Shown here: positions 17,465-25,902 of the stretch, piece after piece
How the letters are laid out: every line of letters begins with the position of its first letter
Numbering within the stretch: the first letter of the stretch is position 1
NCBI RefSeq assembly: GCF_020733635.1
Contig: NZ_JAJFZL010000001.1
Span: forward strand, 2,480,001-2,544,000
Direction of reading: 5' to 3'
DNA: 64,000 nucleotides
DNA from: Nocardia spumae
GTDB lineage: Bacteria > Actinomycetota > Actinomycetes > Mycobacteriales > Mycobacteriaceae
Position numbers and translations under genes: made by a program
Notes under the pieces: generated by a model
The model's database searches: none
Told to the model about the DNA's origin: nothing
What the model saw: only the letters and a program-made list of their open reading frames with translations

Positions 17465-18433
17465 TCACGCCGCGTTGGCGCCGATCTGATTGCCCCAGTG
17501 CGGATTCGGTGCGTAGAACTCGCCCGTGCCTGGTTCGAACGCGGCCACCGCCTCGGCGCATCGCCACAGCCGCGCCACCAGCCACGCCGTCGGATATCCG
17601 AGATAGCCGTAGACCCCGGTGGTGCACGGACGCGATGCCCGCACGCAGTCGGGCTGACCCTGCACATCGTTGTGATTGGCGGCGATCAGAGTGCCCCACG
17701 CCTTGGTCACCGTGGCGGGGGTCGCCCGGTAGTAGTCCTGATTCGACTGCAACCCGGGTAGTGACCACAACGGTTGCGAGGGAGAGATCAGCGCATCGTC
17801 GGAGCCGTTGACGAAGAACACCGAGCCCGCGCTGAGGTGGTGAGTATCGGTGCAGCTCAACCTGTTCGAACACACCGCCTGGGTGGGCAGTTCGATCGGC
17901 ACGGCGGTGCGGATCGCGCCGCCCGCGCCGATCATGGCGTTGAGGACGCCGGTGGCGCCCTGGGAATGGCCCACCGCGCCGATCGCCGCGGTGTCGAGCC
18001 GATCGTGGAAGATACTGGCGGGATCGGCGGCGCGATCGACGAGATAGCGTGCGGCCCCGGCGATATCGACGCCGGAACCGGTGTTGCGGTTCTCGGTCGC
18101 GATCACCACGAAACCCCAGGACGCGAGATGCCGCAGCAGATACGCGTACTGCCGGGGCTCCGCGGCCGTGCCGTTGCCCCAGGTGACGATCGGATGACGC
18201 ACATCGCGATCACGCAGATTCGCCGGATACCAGACGTCGTAGGCGGCGCCGGTGCTGTCGCAGCAGCCGAAGCGATAGTGTTCGCCGACCGGCCACGGGC
18301 CGGGTTCCAGATAGCGGGCCTCGACCGACCCGGCGGCCCGATACGGATCGGCGGCCACCGCGGTCGCCGCCACCGCACCCGCCACGACAACCGTCACCAA
18401 TACGGTCAGCACCTGCAGCACCGCTCGTCGCAT
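17465..18433 (-). CDS. Secreted alpha/beta hydrolase, cutinase/PETase-like
   Basis: 322 residues. An N-terminal signal peptide (VLQVLTVLVTVVVAGAVAATAVA) is followed by a chlorophyllase/PETase-type fold: WYPANLRDRDVRHPIVTWGNG, then GFVVIATENRNTGSG, the Ser elbow AVGHSQGATGVLNAM, the acid in FFVNGSDDALIS and a late His in ANHNDVQG. Cys pairs (CSNRLSC; CVRASRPC) suggest disulfides in an exported enzyme. It probably cleaves esters outside the cell; the substrate is unknown. On the minus strand TATGCT stands 6 nt before ATG 18433, which sets the start. It is convergent with the DoxX-like gene after a 4-nt gap. Confidence 0.75.
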   Translation of the reverse strand: MRRAVLQVLTVLVTVVVAGAVAATAVAADPYRAAGSVEARYLEPGPWPVGEHYRFGCCDSTGAAYDVWYPANLRDRDVRHPIVTWGNGTAAEPRQYAYLLRHLASWGFVVIATENRNTGSGVDIAGAARYLVDRAADPASIFHDRLDTAAIGAVGHSQGATGVLNAMIGAGGAIRTAVPIELPTQAVCSNRLSCTDTHHLSAGSVFFVNGSDDALISPSQPLWSLPGLQSNQDYYRATPATVTKAWGTLIAANHNDVQGQPDCVRASRPCTTGVYGYLGYPTAWLVARLWRCAEAVAAFEPGTGEFYAPNPHWGNQIGANAA

Positions 18434-18439
18434 GGTCGC

Positions 18440-18445
18440 AGCATA
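18440..18445 (-). promoter_or_regulatory. -10 element of the secreted hydrolase
   Basis: TATGCT on the minus strand is followed by 6 nt and then ATG (18433), as in a leaderless transcript. Confidence 0.4.
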
Positions 18446-18505
18446 GATCCGCGATATCCGGCCGGGTCGGGAATGACCACCGGCTCCGGCGGGTTCGCCA
18501 TAGAG

Positions 18506-18913
18506 GTGAGCATCGAACTCTCGGCGGAATTGAAGAAGATCCTCGACACCACAAAGGTTTTCGCCACCTTGGCGACGATCGGCCGCGACGGGCAGCCGCA
18601 TCTGACCGTCATCTGGCTCGATCGGGACGGCGACGAGCTGGTGTATTCCACCACCGTGGCGCGTGCGCAGTACAAGAATGTGGTGCGCGATCCACGAGTG
18701 ACAGTCATGATCAATCCGCCCGACGCCCCGTACCTGTATGCCGAGATCCGCGGCACCGCGACCATCACCCCCGATCCGGAGCGGGCCATGCCCGATCGGC
18801 TGTCGGCGAAGTACACCGGTCAGCCGTACGCCGAATTCAATCCCGCCTCCGTGGACGACGCCGAGCGAGTGATCGTCCGCGTGACTCCGCAGCGGATCAA
18901 CGGGCGCCTGTAA
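18506..18913 (+). CDS. PPOX-class (F420-dependent) oxidoreductase
   Basis: About 135 residues of the split-barrel flavin/F420-binding fold. The motif run KVFATLATIGRDGQPHLTVIW, then YSTTVARAQYKNVVRDPRVTVM, then YAEIRGTATI is typical of actinobacterial PPOX/DUF385-neighbour enzymes that bind coenzyme F420 or a flavin. The substrate is unknown; family members reduce biliverdin, quinones or xenobiotics. The GTG at 18506 gives the usual family N-terminus (VSIELSAELKKIL); an in-frame ATG at 18473 would add 11 residues. It is divergent from the secreted hydrolase. Confidence 0.85.
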   Translation: MSIELSAELKKILDTTKVFATLATIGRDGQPHLTVIWLDRDGDELVYSTTVARAQYKNVVRDPRVTVMINPPDAPYLYAEIRGTATITPDPERAMPDRLSAKYTGQPYAEFNPASVDDAERVIVRVTPQRINGRL

Positions 18914-19054
18914 TTCGCCGCGGAATCGGTTTCCGATTCTGTGAGATCGATCTCGACTGTGATACGGCGGTCGTTGCGGACCCGGTGTACTCCCTGCAGG
19001 ATGGCGGAAGCAGCGGCTTCCGTCGCACCAACTTCGCAGGTAGAGGGAGTTCTC

Positions 19055-19678
19055 TTGGCTTCGTCAGGTCGTACGCAGGGTAGAACCGGAACCGGGCACA
19101 GGACCGGGATCCGACGGGCCGCCGCCCGTACCGCCGCCGCCGGCGCCGCGGCGCTGGCACTACTCACCGGAACCGGGATCGGGGTCGCCACCGCGCGTCC
19201 GGTCGGCGCCTTCGATGTCGGCGGCGCGATCGAGCAGGAATACGACCGGGCCGGTGGCACCGCCGCCTTCGGCAATCCCACCGGCCCGGAATCCGATGCC
19301 CGCGGCGGCAAGTTCCAGGTGTTCGAACGCGGCTGCTCGATCTACTGGTCCCTGGGCACCGACGCGCACGCGATCTGCGGCCTGATCCGCGACAAGTGGG
19401 GTGCGATGGGCTGGGAGAACAGCCCGCTGGGCTTCCCGCTGACCGACGAGGCCGCCGCAGGCAGGGACGGCAGCGCTCGATTCACCCAGTTCCCCGGCGG
19501 AGTCGTCTACTGGTCGGCGAATACCGGCGCCCATCCGGTCTGGGGTTCGATTCTCGGCATCTGGCAGGGCAACCAGGCCGACCGCGGCCGCTACGGCCTG
19601 CCGACCAGCGACGAATACGACTACAACGGCGGCAAGGCCCAGGATTTCCAGGGCGGCCGGATCACCTGGAAGCCCTGA
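19055..19678 (+). CDS. Secreted LGFP-repeat protein
   Basis: About 207 residues. The start is a TTG at 19055, chosen because GAGGGAG lies 5-6 nt before it and because it gives a clean signal peptide: a positively charged N-terminus then TAAAGAAALALLTGTGIGVATA. The mature part has LGFP-type repeats: GTAAFGNPTGPE, GWENSPLGFPLTDE and GRYGLPTSDEYDYNGG, each followed by aromatic segments such as IYWSLGTDAHAICG and VYWSANTGAHPVWG. LGFP repeats occur in corynebacterial and nocardial cell-envelope proteins, where they are thought to help anchor proteins to the wall. No catalytic domain is attached here. Confidence 0.8.
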   Translation: MASSGRTQGRTGTGHRTGIRRAAARTAAAGAAALALLTGTGIGVATARPVGAFDVGGAIEQEYDRAGGTAAFGNPTGPESDARGGKFQVFERGCSIYWSLGTDAHAICGLIRDKWGAMGWENSPLGFPLTDEAAAGRDGSARFTQFPGGVVYWSANTGAHPVWGSILGIWQGNQADRGRYGLPTSDEYDYNGGKAQDFQGGRITWKP

Positions 19679-19735
19679 TCCGGCCCGTCCGCGGGCGCCG
19701 CGGCGGGTGATTACGGAGTCGGCCGGCCCACGCCG

Positions 19736-19741
19736 TAGGCT
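19736..19741 (+). promoter_or_regulatory. -10 element of cysG
   Basis: TAGGCT lies 8 nt before the GTG start at 19750, with no ribosome-binding site between. Confidence 0.4.
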
Positions 19742-19749
19742 GGAACCTT

Positions 19750-21009
19750 GTGCCGAATACGACAGACGACCAGCAATCCGGTGACCCGAACTACGTGGTC
19801 GGGCTCGATCTCGCCGGCCGCCGCGTCGTGGTCGTGGGCGGCGGCTCGGTAGCTCAGCGCCGCCTCGGACTGCTCATCGCCAGTGGTGCCGAGATCGAGG
19901 TGATCAGCCGCACGGTGACACCCGCCGTCGAGGCGATGGCGACCTCCGGGCAGTTGCGCATCTCGCTGCGCCCCTACGCCGACGGCGATCTGGACGGCGC
20001 CTGGTACGCGATCGCCTGCACCGACGAACCGGATACCAACGCGGCCGTGGTCGCCGAGGCCACCCGGCGCCACATCTTCTGCGTGCGCGCCGACAATGCC
20101 CGCCTCGGCACCGCCGTGACCCCCGCCAGCGCCCGCTACGACGGCCTCACGCTCGCCGTGCTGGCCGGTGGCCGTCATCGTCGATCGGCGGCCGTGCGTA
20201 CGGCGCTGCTGGAGGCGCTGCAATCCGGAACGATCACCGATGATTCCGAACCCGTGGCTCCCGGTGTCGCCCTCGTCGGCGGCGGGCCCGGCGATCCCGA
20301 CCTGATCACCGTACGTGGACGGCGGTTGCTGGCGCGCGCCGATCTGGTGGTGGCCGATCGACTGGCGCCGCCGGAACTGCTCGCCGAACTCGGGCCCGAT
20401 GTGGAGGTCGTCGACGCGGCGAAGATTCCGTACGGGCGCGCGATGGCGCAGGAGGCGATCAACTCCGCACTCGTCGAGGGTGCCAAGGCCGGCAAATTCG
20501 TGGTGCGGCTCAAGGGGGGCGACCCCTACGTCTTCGGGCGCGGATACGAGGAACTCGAGGCCTGCGTCGATGCCGGGGTGCCGGTGACCGTCGTCCCGGG
20601 GGTCACCTCCGCGATCTCCGTGCCCGCACTGGCCGGAATTCCGGTCACTCACCGCGGGGTCACACACGAATTCGTGGTCGTGAGCGGACATATTCCGCCC
20701 GAGCACCCGGATTCGCTGGTGGATTGGCCGGCGCTGGCCCGGTTGCGGGGCACGCTCGTGCTGTTGATGGCGGTGGAGCGGATCGAGAAATTCGCCGCCG
20801 CCCTCATCGACGGCGGCCGCGCCGCCGGCACCCCGGTCACGGTCGTCCAGGAAGGCAGTCTGCGGACTCAGCGCATCGTGCGCGCCGATCTGGCCACCGT
20901 CGCCGAACGGGTGCGTGCCGAGGAGATCCGCCCGCCCGCGATCATCATCGTCGGTCCCACCGCCGGATTCACCGCCGGAGGGCCCGAGACCGACCGGCCC
21001 GCGGGGTAG
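19750..21009 (+). CDS. cysG: Siroheme/precorrin-2 synthase: uroporphyrinogen-III methyltransferase with CysG_N domain
   Basis: 419 residues in two parts. The N-terminal NAD-binding domain (residues 15-160) starts LDLAGRRVVVVGGGSVAQRR and would oxidise precorrin-2 to sirohydrochlorin. The C-terminal SAM-dependent methyltransferase (about 175-410) has VALVGGGPGDPDLITVRG, LKGGDPYVFGRGYEE and VTSAISVPALAGIPVTHRG, the core of SUMT enzymes. Methylation of uroporphyrinogen III feeds both siroheme and cobalamin, linking this gene to the cob genes at 8-13 kb. The first GTG after the -10 hexamer is the start. It is followed by an EfpA-type exporter, the same neighbour as in mycobacteria (from memory). 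Confidence 0.92.
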   Translation: MPNTTDDQQSGDPNYVVGLDLAGRRVVVVGGGSVAQRRLGLLIASGAEIEVISRTVTPAVEAMATSGQLRISLRPYADGDLDGAWYAIACTDEPDTNAAVVAEATRRHIFCVRADNARLGTAVTPASARYDGLTLAVLAGGRHRRSAAVRTALLEALQSGTITDDSEPVAPGVALVGGGPGDPDLITVRGRRLLARADLVVADRLAPPELLAELGPDVEVVDAAKIPYGRAMAQEAINSALVEGAKAGKFVVRLKGGDPYVFGRGYEELEACVDAGVPVTVVPGVTSAISVPALAGIPVTHRGVTHEFVVVSGHIPPEHPDSLVDWPALARLRGTLVLLMAVERIEKFAAALIDGGRAAGTPVTVVQEGSLRTQRIVRADLATVAERVRAEEIRPPAIIIVGPTAGFTAGGPETDRPAG

Positions 21010-21078
21010 CGCGTGCTGGTGTCGTGCGACCGTGCGCAGCGGCGACAACGCGTTCGGCGGGGGTGTCCGGATATCCGT

Positions 21079-21094
21079 TACAGTGAGTCACTGT
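21079..21094. promoter_or_regulatory. -10 element and 15-bp palindrome over the exporter start
   Basis: TACAGT (21079-21084) is a -10 hexamer 8 nt before the GTG at 21093. The sequence ACAGTGAGTCACTGT (21080-21094) is a perfect 7-1-7 inverted repeat covering the -10, the transcription start and the start codon. That position suits a repressor operator; the regulator is not in the immediate vicinity. Confidence 0.55.
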
Positions 21095-22577
21095 GCTCGA
21101 TAACCCCGCTGCGACGATGCATTATCCGGTGACGAAGCGGGCCTTCGGGCTGCCGATCCTGGTGCTGTCCGGCCTGCAATTGATGGTGGTCCTCGACGGT
21201 ACGGTGGTGATTCTGGCGCTGCCCGCGCTGCAGCGTCACCTGGGATTGACCAGTTCGGGCAGTGCCTGGACCGTCACCGCCTACGGCCTCACCTACGGCG
21301 GGCTGATGCTGCTGGGTGGACGGCTCGGCGACTCGTTCGGTCGCAAGAAGATGCTGGTGCTCGGAGTCTCGCTGTTCACACTGGCGTCACTGCTGTGCGG
21401 GCTCGCGCAGAACGACTGGATGCTGATCCTGGCCCGCGCACTACAGGGCACCGGCGCGGCCGTCGCGGCACCGGTGGCCATGGCACTGGTCGTCAGCACC
21501 TTCGCACCCGGCCCGCCGCGCAATCAGGCCATCGCGATCTTCGGCTCGATGATGGGCGTCGGTTCGGTCGGCGGGCTCGTCGTGGGCGGCGCGCTGGCGG
21601 AATGGAATTGGCGGCTGATCTTCCTGATCAATGTGCCGATCGGATTGCTCATCATCCTCGGGGCGATATTCCAGCTGCGCGATTCCGCCCATCACCGGCT
21701 GCCGCTGGATGTGCGGGGCGCCGCGCTGGGCACGCTCGGCTGCGTGGGTGTGATCTTCGGTGCGACCGAGGGACCCGATCTGGGCTGGACCAGTCCCTAC
21801 GTCATCGGCGCGCTGATCGCCGGTCTGGTGTTGCTGGTGGCCTTCGTGATCGCCGAGCGCAGCGCCACCAACCCGCTGCTGCCCCTGGGGTTGTTCCGCG
21901 ATCGCGACCGTGCGATCACCTTCGTCGCCTTGCTGCTCGGTTCCGGTGTGCTCGGTGCGATGACCTACTTCGTGGCCCAATTCCTGCAGAACGTGGTCGG
22001 CTACAGTCCACTGGTCGCGGGCCTGGCCTCGATCCCGTTCACGATCGGCGCGGGTGTCGGCACGGGGATCGCGTCCAAAGCGGCCCTCATGGTCCGGCCG
22101 CGCTGGCTGCTGTCCGGGGCGGCCGCGGTGCTCGCGGCGGCGCTGTTCTTCGGCTCGACCCTGGACCGGACGGTCGAATACTGGCCGACCCTGCTGGTGC
22201 TGCTGATCGTGGTCGGCACCGCGATCGGTTTCGTGATCGTGGTCGGCCCGCTGTGCCTGCTGGTCGGGGTCCCGGTGAACGAGGTGGGGCCGCTGTCGGC
22301 GATCGGCCAGATGATCCTCACCCTCGGCACCCCCTTCGCCGTCGGCCTGCTGACCCCGCTGGCCGCCTCGCGCACCCTGTCGCTCGGCGGGCGGACCGAC
22401 CGCACCTCGGATCTCACCACCGCCGAAGTCTCGGCACTGTCGAGTGGTTACACCTTCGTCCTGCTGATCTGTGCGTTCGGCGCCGTTCTCATCGGGCTGA
22501 TCGTGCTCACCCTGCGCTACACCCCGCAGCAGCTCGCCCAGGCGCAGCATGCGCAGGAGGAAGCACAGCAGTCCTGA
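21093..22577 (+). CDS. efpA: MFS drug:proton antiporter, EfpA-like (DHA2 family)
   Basis: 494 residues with about 14 hydrophobic helices, the DHA2 layout. Motif C/A-like features include LQLMVVLDGTVVILALPALQ in helix 1, LMLLGGRLGDSFGRKKML (motif A) and LILARALQGTGAAVAAPVAMAL. These and the position directly after cysG match EfpA, an essential efflux pump in M. tuberculosis linked to drug tolerance and recently to lipid transport. Here it would sit in the cytoplasmic membrane. A perfect palindrome covers the promoter and start codon, so repression by an unknown regulator is likely. The GTG at 21093 is used; an ATG at 21117 is a weaker alternative. Confidence 0.85.
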   Translation: MLDNPAATMHYPVTKRAFGLPILVLSGLQLMVVLDGTVVILALPALQRHLGLTSSGSAWTVTAYGLTYGGLMLLGGRLGDSFGRKKMLVLGVSLFTLASLLCGLAQNDWMLILARALQGTGAAVAAPVAMALVVSTFAPGPPRNQAIAIFGSMMGVGSVGGLVVGGALAEWNWRLIFLINVPIGLLIILGAIFQLRDSAHHRLPLDVRGAALGTLGCVGVIFGATEGPDLGWTSPYVIGALIAGLVLLVAFVIAERSATNPLLPLGLFRDRDRAITFVALLLGSGVLGAMTYFVAQFLQNVVGYSPLVAGLASIPFTIGAGVGTGIASKAALMVRPRWLLSGAAAVLAAALFFGSTLDRTVEYWPTLLVLLIVVGTAIGFVIVVGPLCLLVGVPVNEVGPLSAIGQMILTLGTPFAVGLLTPLAASRTLSLGGRTDRTSDLTTAEVSALSSGYTFVLLICAFGAVLIGLIVLTLRYTPQQLAQAQHAQEEAQQS

Positions 22578-22586
22578 CGGCCGGTA

Positions 22587-22982
22587 TCAGCCGCGGTCGA
22601 ACAGGTTCAGCAGTTCGGTCCTGCCGAATACGGTGGCGGACTCCCGTGCCGAGGGCGTGCCGGCATCCGGATCGGCGCCGGCGGCGAGCAGGGCTTGCAG
22701 GATGTCGTCCTCGCCCTTGAAAACGGCTCCCGCGGCGGGGGTTTGGCCGCGGTCGTTGGCGCGATCGGGGTCGGCGCCACGCTCCAGCAGGGCCGTCACC
22801 GCGGTGAGGTGGCCGTGGTAGGCGGCGAGCATCAGCAGGGTGTCGCCCTTATCGTTGGCCAGATTCACCGGTACGCCCGCATCGATGTAGGCCGCGAGGG
22901 TGGCGGCCGCACCGTTACGGGCCGATTCGAACATCCGGGTGGCCAGCTCGACCACTCCCGGATCCACACCGTCGGTGTCCAT
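22587..22982 (-). CDS. Ankyrin-repeat protein
   Basis: 131 residues with about three ankyrin repeats: GAAATLAAYIDAGVPVNLANDKGDTLLMLAAYHGH, then LTAVTALLERGADPDRANDRGQTPAAGAVFKGE, then DDILQALLAAGADPDAGTPSARESATVF. It is a short cytosolic binding module with no enzymatic domain. GGAAGGG precedes the ATG. It is convergent with the exporter, with a gap of only 9 bp. Small stand-alone ankyrin proteins of this kind are common in actinobacteria, and partners are unknown. Confidence 0.85.
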   Translation of the reverse strand: MDTDGVDPGVVELATRMFESARNGAAATLAAYIDAGVPVNLANDKGDTLLMLAAYHGHLTAVTALLERGADPDRANDRGQTPAAGAVFKGEDDILQALLAAGADPDAGTPSARESATVFGRTELLNLFDRG

Positions 22983-23045
22983 TCACCCTTCCTACCACGG
23001 GTGCCGAGCGGTGCGCCGAGGCGGCGCCGTCCGCGCCCGGGCCGC

Positions 23046-24893
23046 TCAGTTGTAGGACCGCGCGACGCCGTCCAGCAGATGCTCGAGGGTGTCGTAGGTC
23101 GGCGTGTCGACCACGTCGACGATGGCCGGCGACACCGGAATGTGGTGCTCCGCCGTGACTTTCGCGAACTGCGCCGGATCGGCGGTGCGGAAGCCGTGCT
23201 CGGCGGCCAGCCGCTGCAGCTCGGGGTCGGTGCTCAACAGGCGCCCGACCCGATCGCCGGTGGCGTTCAGCGGCACCAGCGTGTGGCGCGACAGCACCGT
23301 CGGCGACGGGTAGGCCAGTACCGCGTTCGCGGGCAGTTTCCCGGCGACGGCCGCCTCCACGTACTGGGACTCGTAACCCCACACCATCGGCGTGGGACCC
23401 ATTCCGGCAGTGAGATATTCGGCGAACGGCCCCTCACTCGAGTTCTCGGTGTACCCCTGTTTGGTGAACAGTCGTGACACCTTCGACAACACGAAGTTCT
23501 CCGCCGCGGGACCCTGCACGATCGCATCCTCGTTCGCGACATAGGCCGCGACGGCCAGATACATCGCCGCGGAGTTCGAGGTGCGCGGATCGGTGGTCGA
23601 CAGCAGCATGTTCTTACGCACCGGATAGCCGGTGTTGCCGTCGAGCCGATCCCACTGCGTGCCCTGCTGGGTGAGCTCGAGGTAGCGGCGCATATCGAAA
23701 GTCGGCACCGCGCCAGGACGCAGCACACCCGACCGGGTCAGGACGTCGGCGATCGGGCCGAAGGTGGCGACCGTCATCGGTGAGGAGAACGGGGTGTACT
23801 TGGCGGTGATACCGCGCTGGCGTTGGATCCGTTCGGCGGCCAGGCTGCTGGACGGGAAGGCGAAGTCGTAGCCGCCCAGATCGACCGTGGTCGCGATCTG
23901 CCGGGATCCCGCGGGTTCGACGTTCAACCGGATGCCGTTGCGCGCCAGCGCTTCCACCACTCGTGGATCGGTGAAGAAACCCATCTTCTCCGATCCCACG
24001 ACACCGTGCGCGGTCGCCGGGACGGGGACGGGCGCGGCGGCCGGGGCGGTGTCGTCGTCGCGGAACCCGAAGCCCACCACCAGCGCTACCACCACGACGA
24101 CGGCTGCCGCCAGTGCCGCGACGAGCCGGGGTCGTCGGCGCAGTCCCGCGGCGAAACCGCCCGCGGTCACCTCGGGACGTGCTGCGGCGCCGACGCTCGT
24201 CGCGGCCGATTCACCATGTGGTGCAGTGGGATTCGCCCGTTCCGGTGCGGTCGCCGGCGCCGTCGGTTCGACCACCGCCGCGCCGACACCCGCCACGACC
24301 GCCGCATCCGCATCATCCGGGCGCGCCGCCGGCAGGTCGGGCTGCCTGTCGAAATGCGCGGTATCGTCGGCATTCTCGGTCGTCGCCGGGTCGACCGAAT
24401 CGGCTTCCCGGACGGCGGGTGCCACCGGCTCGGCGTCCGCGGCCTGTGATGTGCGCACGGCCCCGGCGACCACCGTCTCCGCGGTCGCCGGGTGAGCGTC
24501 GTCCTCGGGTACGGTGACGATCCGAACGGCGGAATCGGCGCCGTCGGCGGCCGCCGGTGCGGATACCGCCGCCGGAACCTCGGCGGCGGGGTAGGGCCGA
24601 TCCGGCGGAGCATGGTGGGCCGCAGCGTATTCCGGCCCATACGCGTCGTCGGCGCCGCGGTGTGGCGGCAGATGCTGCAATTCCCGCCGCACGATCCGCT
24701 CCACCAGAATCGGCACGAAATCGCGTACGGCATGGCCGTCGAAGCGCCGCCGCACCTGACCGACCAGTTCGTGCACCAATTCCGGCGAGTGGCTGTGGCC
24801 GTACGAGTCGACCAGTCGACTCGTCAACTGACGCAGCGCTTTTTCCTCACGGTCGATGGCGTCACCCACGCCGAACTCCTCGCCCAATCGCAT
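23046..24893 (-). CDS. Membrane-anchored substrate-binding-domain protein with N-terminal three-helix bundle
   Basis: 615 residues in four parts. Residues 13-75 form a helical domain (EEKALRQLTSRLVDSY ... VHELVGQVRRRFDG ... FVPILVERIVRREL) like the three-helix-bundle domain often seen in nocardial proteins. Residues 80-250 are an Ala/Pro/Asp/Glu-rich low-complexity linker. Residues 257-277 are a single membrane helix (VAALAAAVVVVVALVVGFGF). Residues 285-615 resemble a periplasmic solute-binding domain (VVGSEKMGFFTDPRVVEALA; YDFAFPSSSLAAERIQ; LLSTDPRTSNSAAMYLAVAAYV; PTPMVWGYESQYVEAAVAG). The helical domain would be cytosolic and the binding domain outside. No permease or ATPase gene is adjacent, so it may sense a ligand rather than import it. 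Confidence 0.65.
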   Translation of the reverse strand: MRLGEEFGVGDAIDREEKALRQLTSRLVDSYGHSHSPELVHELVGQVRRRFDGHAVRDFVPILVERIVRRELQHLPPHRGADDAYGPEYAAAHHAPPDRPYPAAEVPAAVSAPAAADGADSAVRIVTVPEDDAHPATAETVVAGAVRTSQAADAEPVAPAVREADSVDPATTENADDTAHFDRQPDLPAARPDDADAAVVAGVGAAVVEPTAPATAPERANPTAPHGESAATSVGAAARPEVTAGGFAAGLRRRPRLVAALAAAVVVVVALVVGFGFRDDDTAPAAAPVPVPATAHGVVGSEKMGFFTDPRVVEALARNGIRLNVEPAGSRQIATTVDLGGYDFAFPSSSLAAERIQRQRGITAKYTPFSSPMTVATFGPIADVLTRSGVLRPGAVPTFDMRRYLELTQQGTQWDRLDGNTGYPVRKNMLLSTTDPRTSNSAAMYLAVAAYVANEDAIVQGPAAENFVLSKVSRLFTKQGYTENSSEGPFAEYLTAGMGPTPMVWGYESQYVEAAVAGKLPANAVLAYPSPTVLSRHTLVPLNATGDRVGRLLSTDPELQRLAAEHGFRTADPAQFAKVTAEHHIPVSPAIVDVVDTPTYDTLEHLLDGVARSYN

Positions 24894-25079
24894 GTCCGCG
24901 GCAGCCGTCGACCGCCGCGCCGAACTACGATAGCGAGGGAGAGGAACCGTTCCGGTCGACCGAATATCGGCCGTGACTATCCGGAAATAGCTGGTAGCTA
25001 CCCATTTTTGCGGATATCTTCCCAGCTGTGGCCGGTCGCGATTCGGTTCGAATTACGTCCTCGGTCACCGAGAATTCAT

Positions 25080-25844
25080 TCAGGTGAGGACCAGCAGTTC
25101 GCTCGAGGACGCGATTTCCACTCGCAGCCCGGCCTTTTCGGCCACCCGGGCCAGCGCGCGGATATCGCCCGGCTCGGCGCGCGTCGTCACCAGTGCCCGC
25201 GCCAGCAGCCCCTTGTGATGTTTGTTGAAATGACTCACCACCGTGCGGGAACCGTCGGGGCGCTCGGTCAGCACCGTGGCCGTGACCGCACCCGGCAGCC
25301 GGCCCAATTGCTGATAGGTGCCCGATCGCAGATCGACGACGAGCCGATCGGCGGTGGCATCGCGCAGTGCGGGGGCCAGTACCGGCTTCCAGAGCGAGGC
25401 CAGGGTCGGCAGTCCCGGCAGCTTCGATCCGCCCGACAGGCGGTAGGCGGGAATCGCGTCTGCGGCACGGACCACCCCGAACAGCGCGGATCCGATCGCC
25501 AGCCGCTCCTCGGCGCGTGCGCGCTGCGCCTTGGTCAGTGCGCGGGCATCGAGGGCGTCGTAGAGGACTCCGGTGTAGCGCACGAGCGCCGGTGCGGTGG
25601 CCGCGCTCCGCAACGACGCGTTGCGGGCGAGCGCGGCCTGCAAACCTTCCGCGCCCGCGCCGCCCGCCTTGCCGAGCCCGAGTGCGACCCGGGCCGCCTC
25701 CGCGTCGGCGGACAATTCGATCAGCTCGGTGATCAACTTGTCGCGGACCGCGGTGAGCTGCGGCAACCACAGCGAATCCAGCTCTAGCGGTCCGAGAGTT
25801 CCACCGTCGGACTTGGTTTCGGAAGGAGGCAGGATCACCAGCAC
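25080..25844 (-). CDS. yaaA: YaaA family peroxide-stress protein
   Basis: About 254 residues of the YaaA/DUF328 family. Hallmarks are the N-terminal VILPPSETKSDGG, then GLGKAGGAGAEGLQ, YTGVLYDALDARALTKAQRARAEERL and LPGLPTLASLWKPVL. The late HFNKHHKGLLARALV holds the basic helix-hairpin-helix-like residues. In E. coli YaaA lowers free iron during peroxide stress and binds unusual DNA structures; the actinobacterial role is inferred. The GTG at 25844 fits the family start; codons further upstream add an unconserved tail and would run into the proS promoter. It is divergent from proS. Confidence 0.85.
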   Translation of the reverse strand: MLVILPPSETKSDGGTLGPLELDSLWLPQLTAVRDKLITELIELSADAEAARVALGLGKAGGAGAEGLQAALARNASLRSAATAPALVRYTGVLYDALDARALTKAQRARAEERLAIGSALFGVVRAADAIPAYRLSGGSKLPGLPTLASLWKPVLAPALRDATADRLVVDLRSGTYQQLGRLPGAVTATVLTERPDGSRTVVSHFNKHHKGLLARALVTTRAEPGDIRALARVAEKAGLRVEIASSSELLVLT

Positions 25845-25888
25845 GAGCGGATACGGTAATGCCCTGTAAGCATCCGCGCAGCAGCGGC

Positions 25889-25894
25889 TAGTCT
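25889..25894 (+). promoter_or_regulatory. -10 element of proS
   Basis: TAGTCT lies 8 nt upstream of the GTG start of proS and no ribosome-binding site is visible, consistent with leaderless expression. Confidence 0.4.
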
Positions 25895-25902
25895 GTGCAT
25901 CC

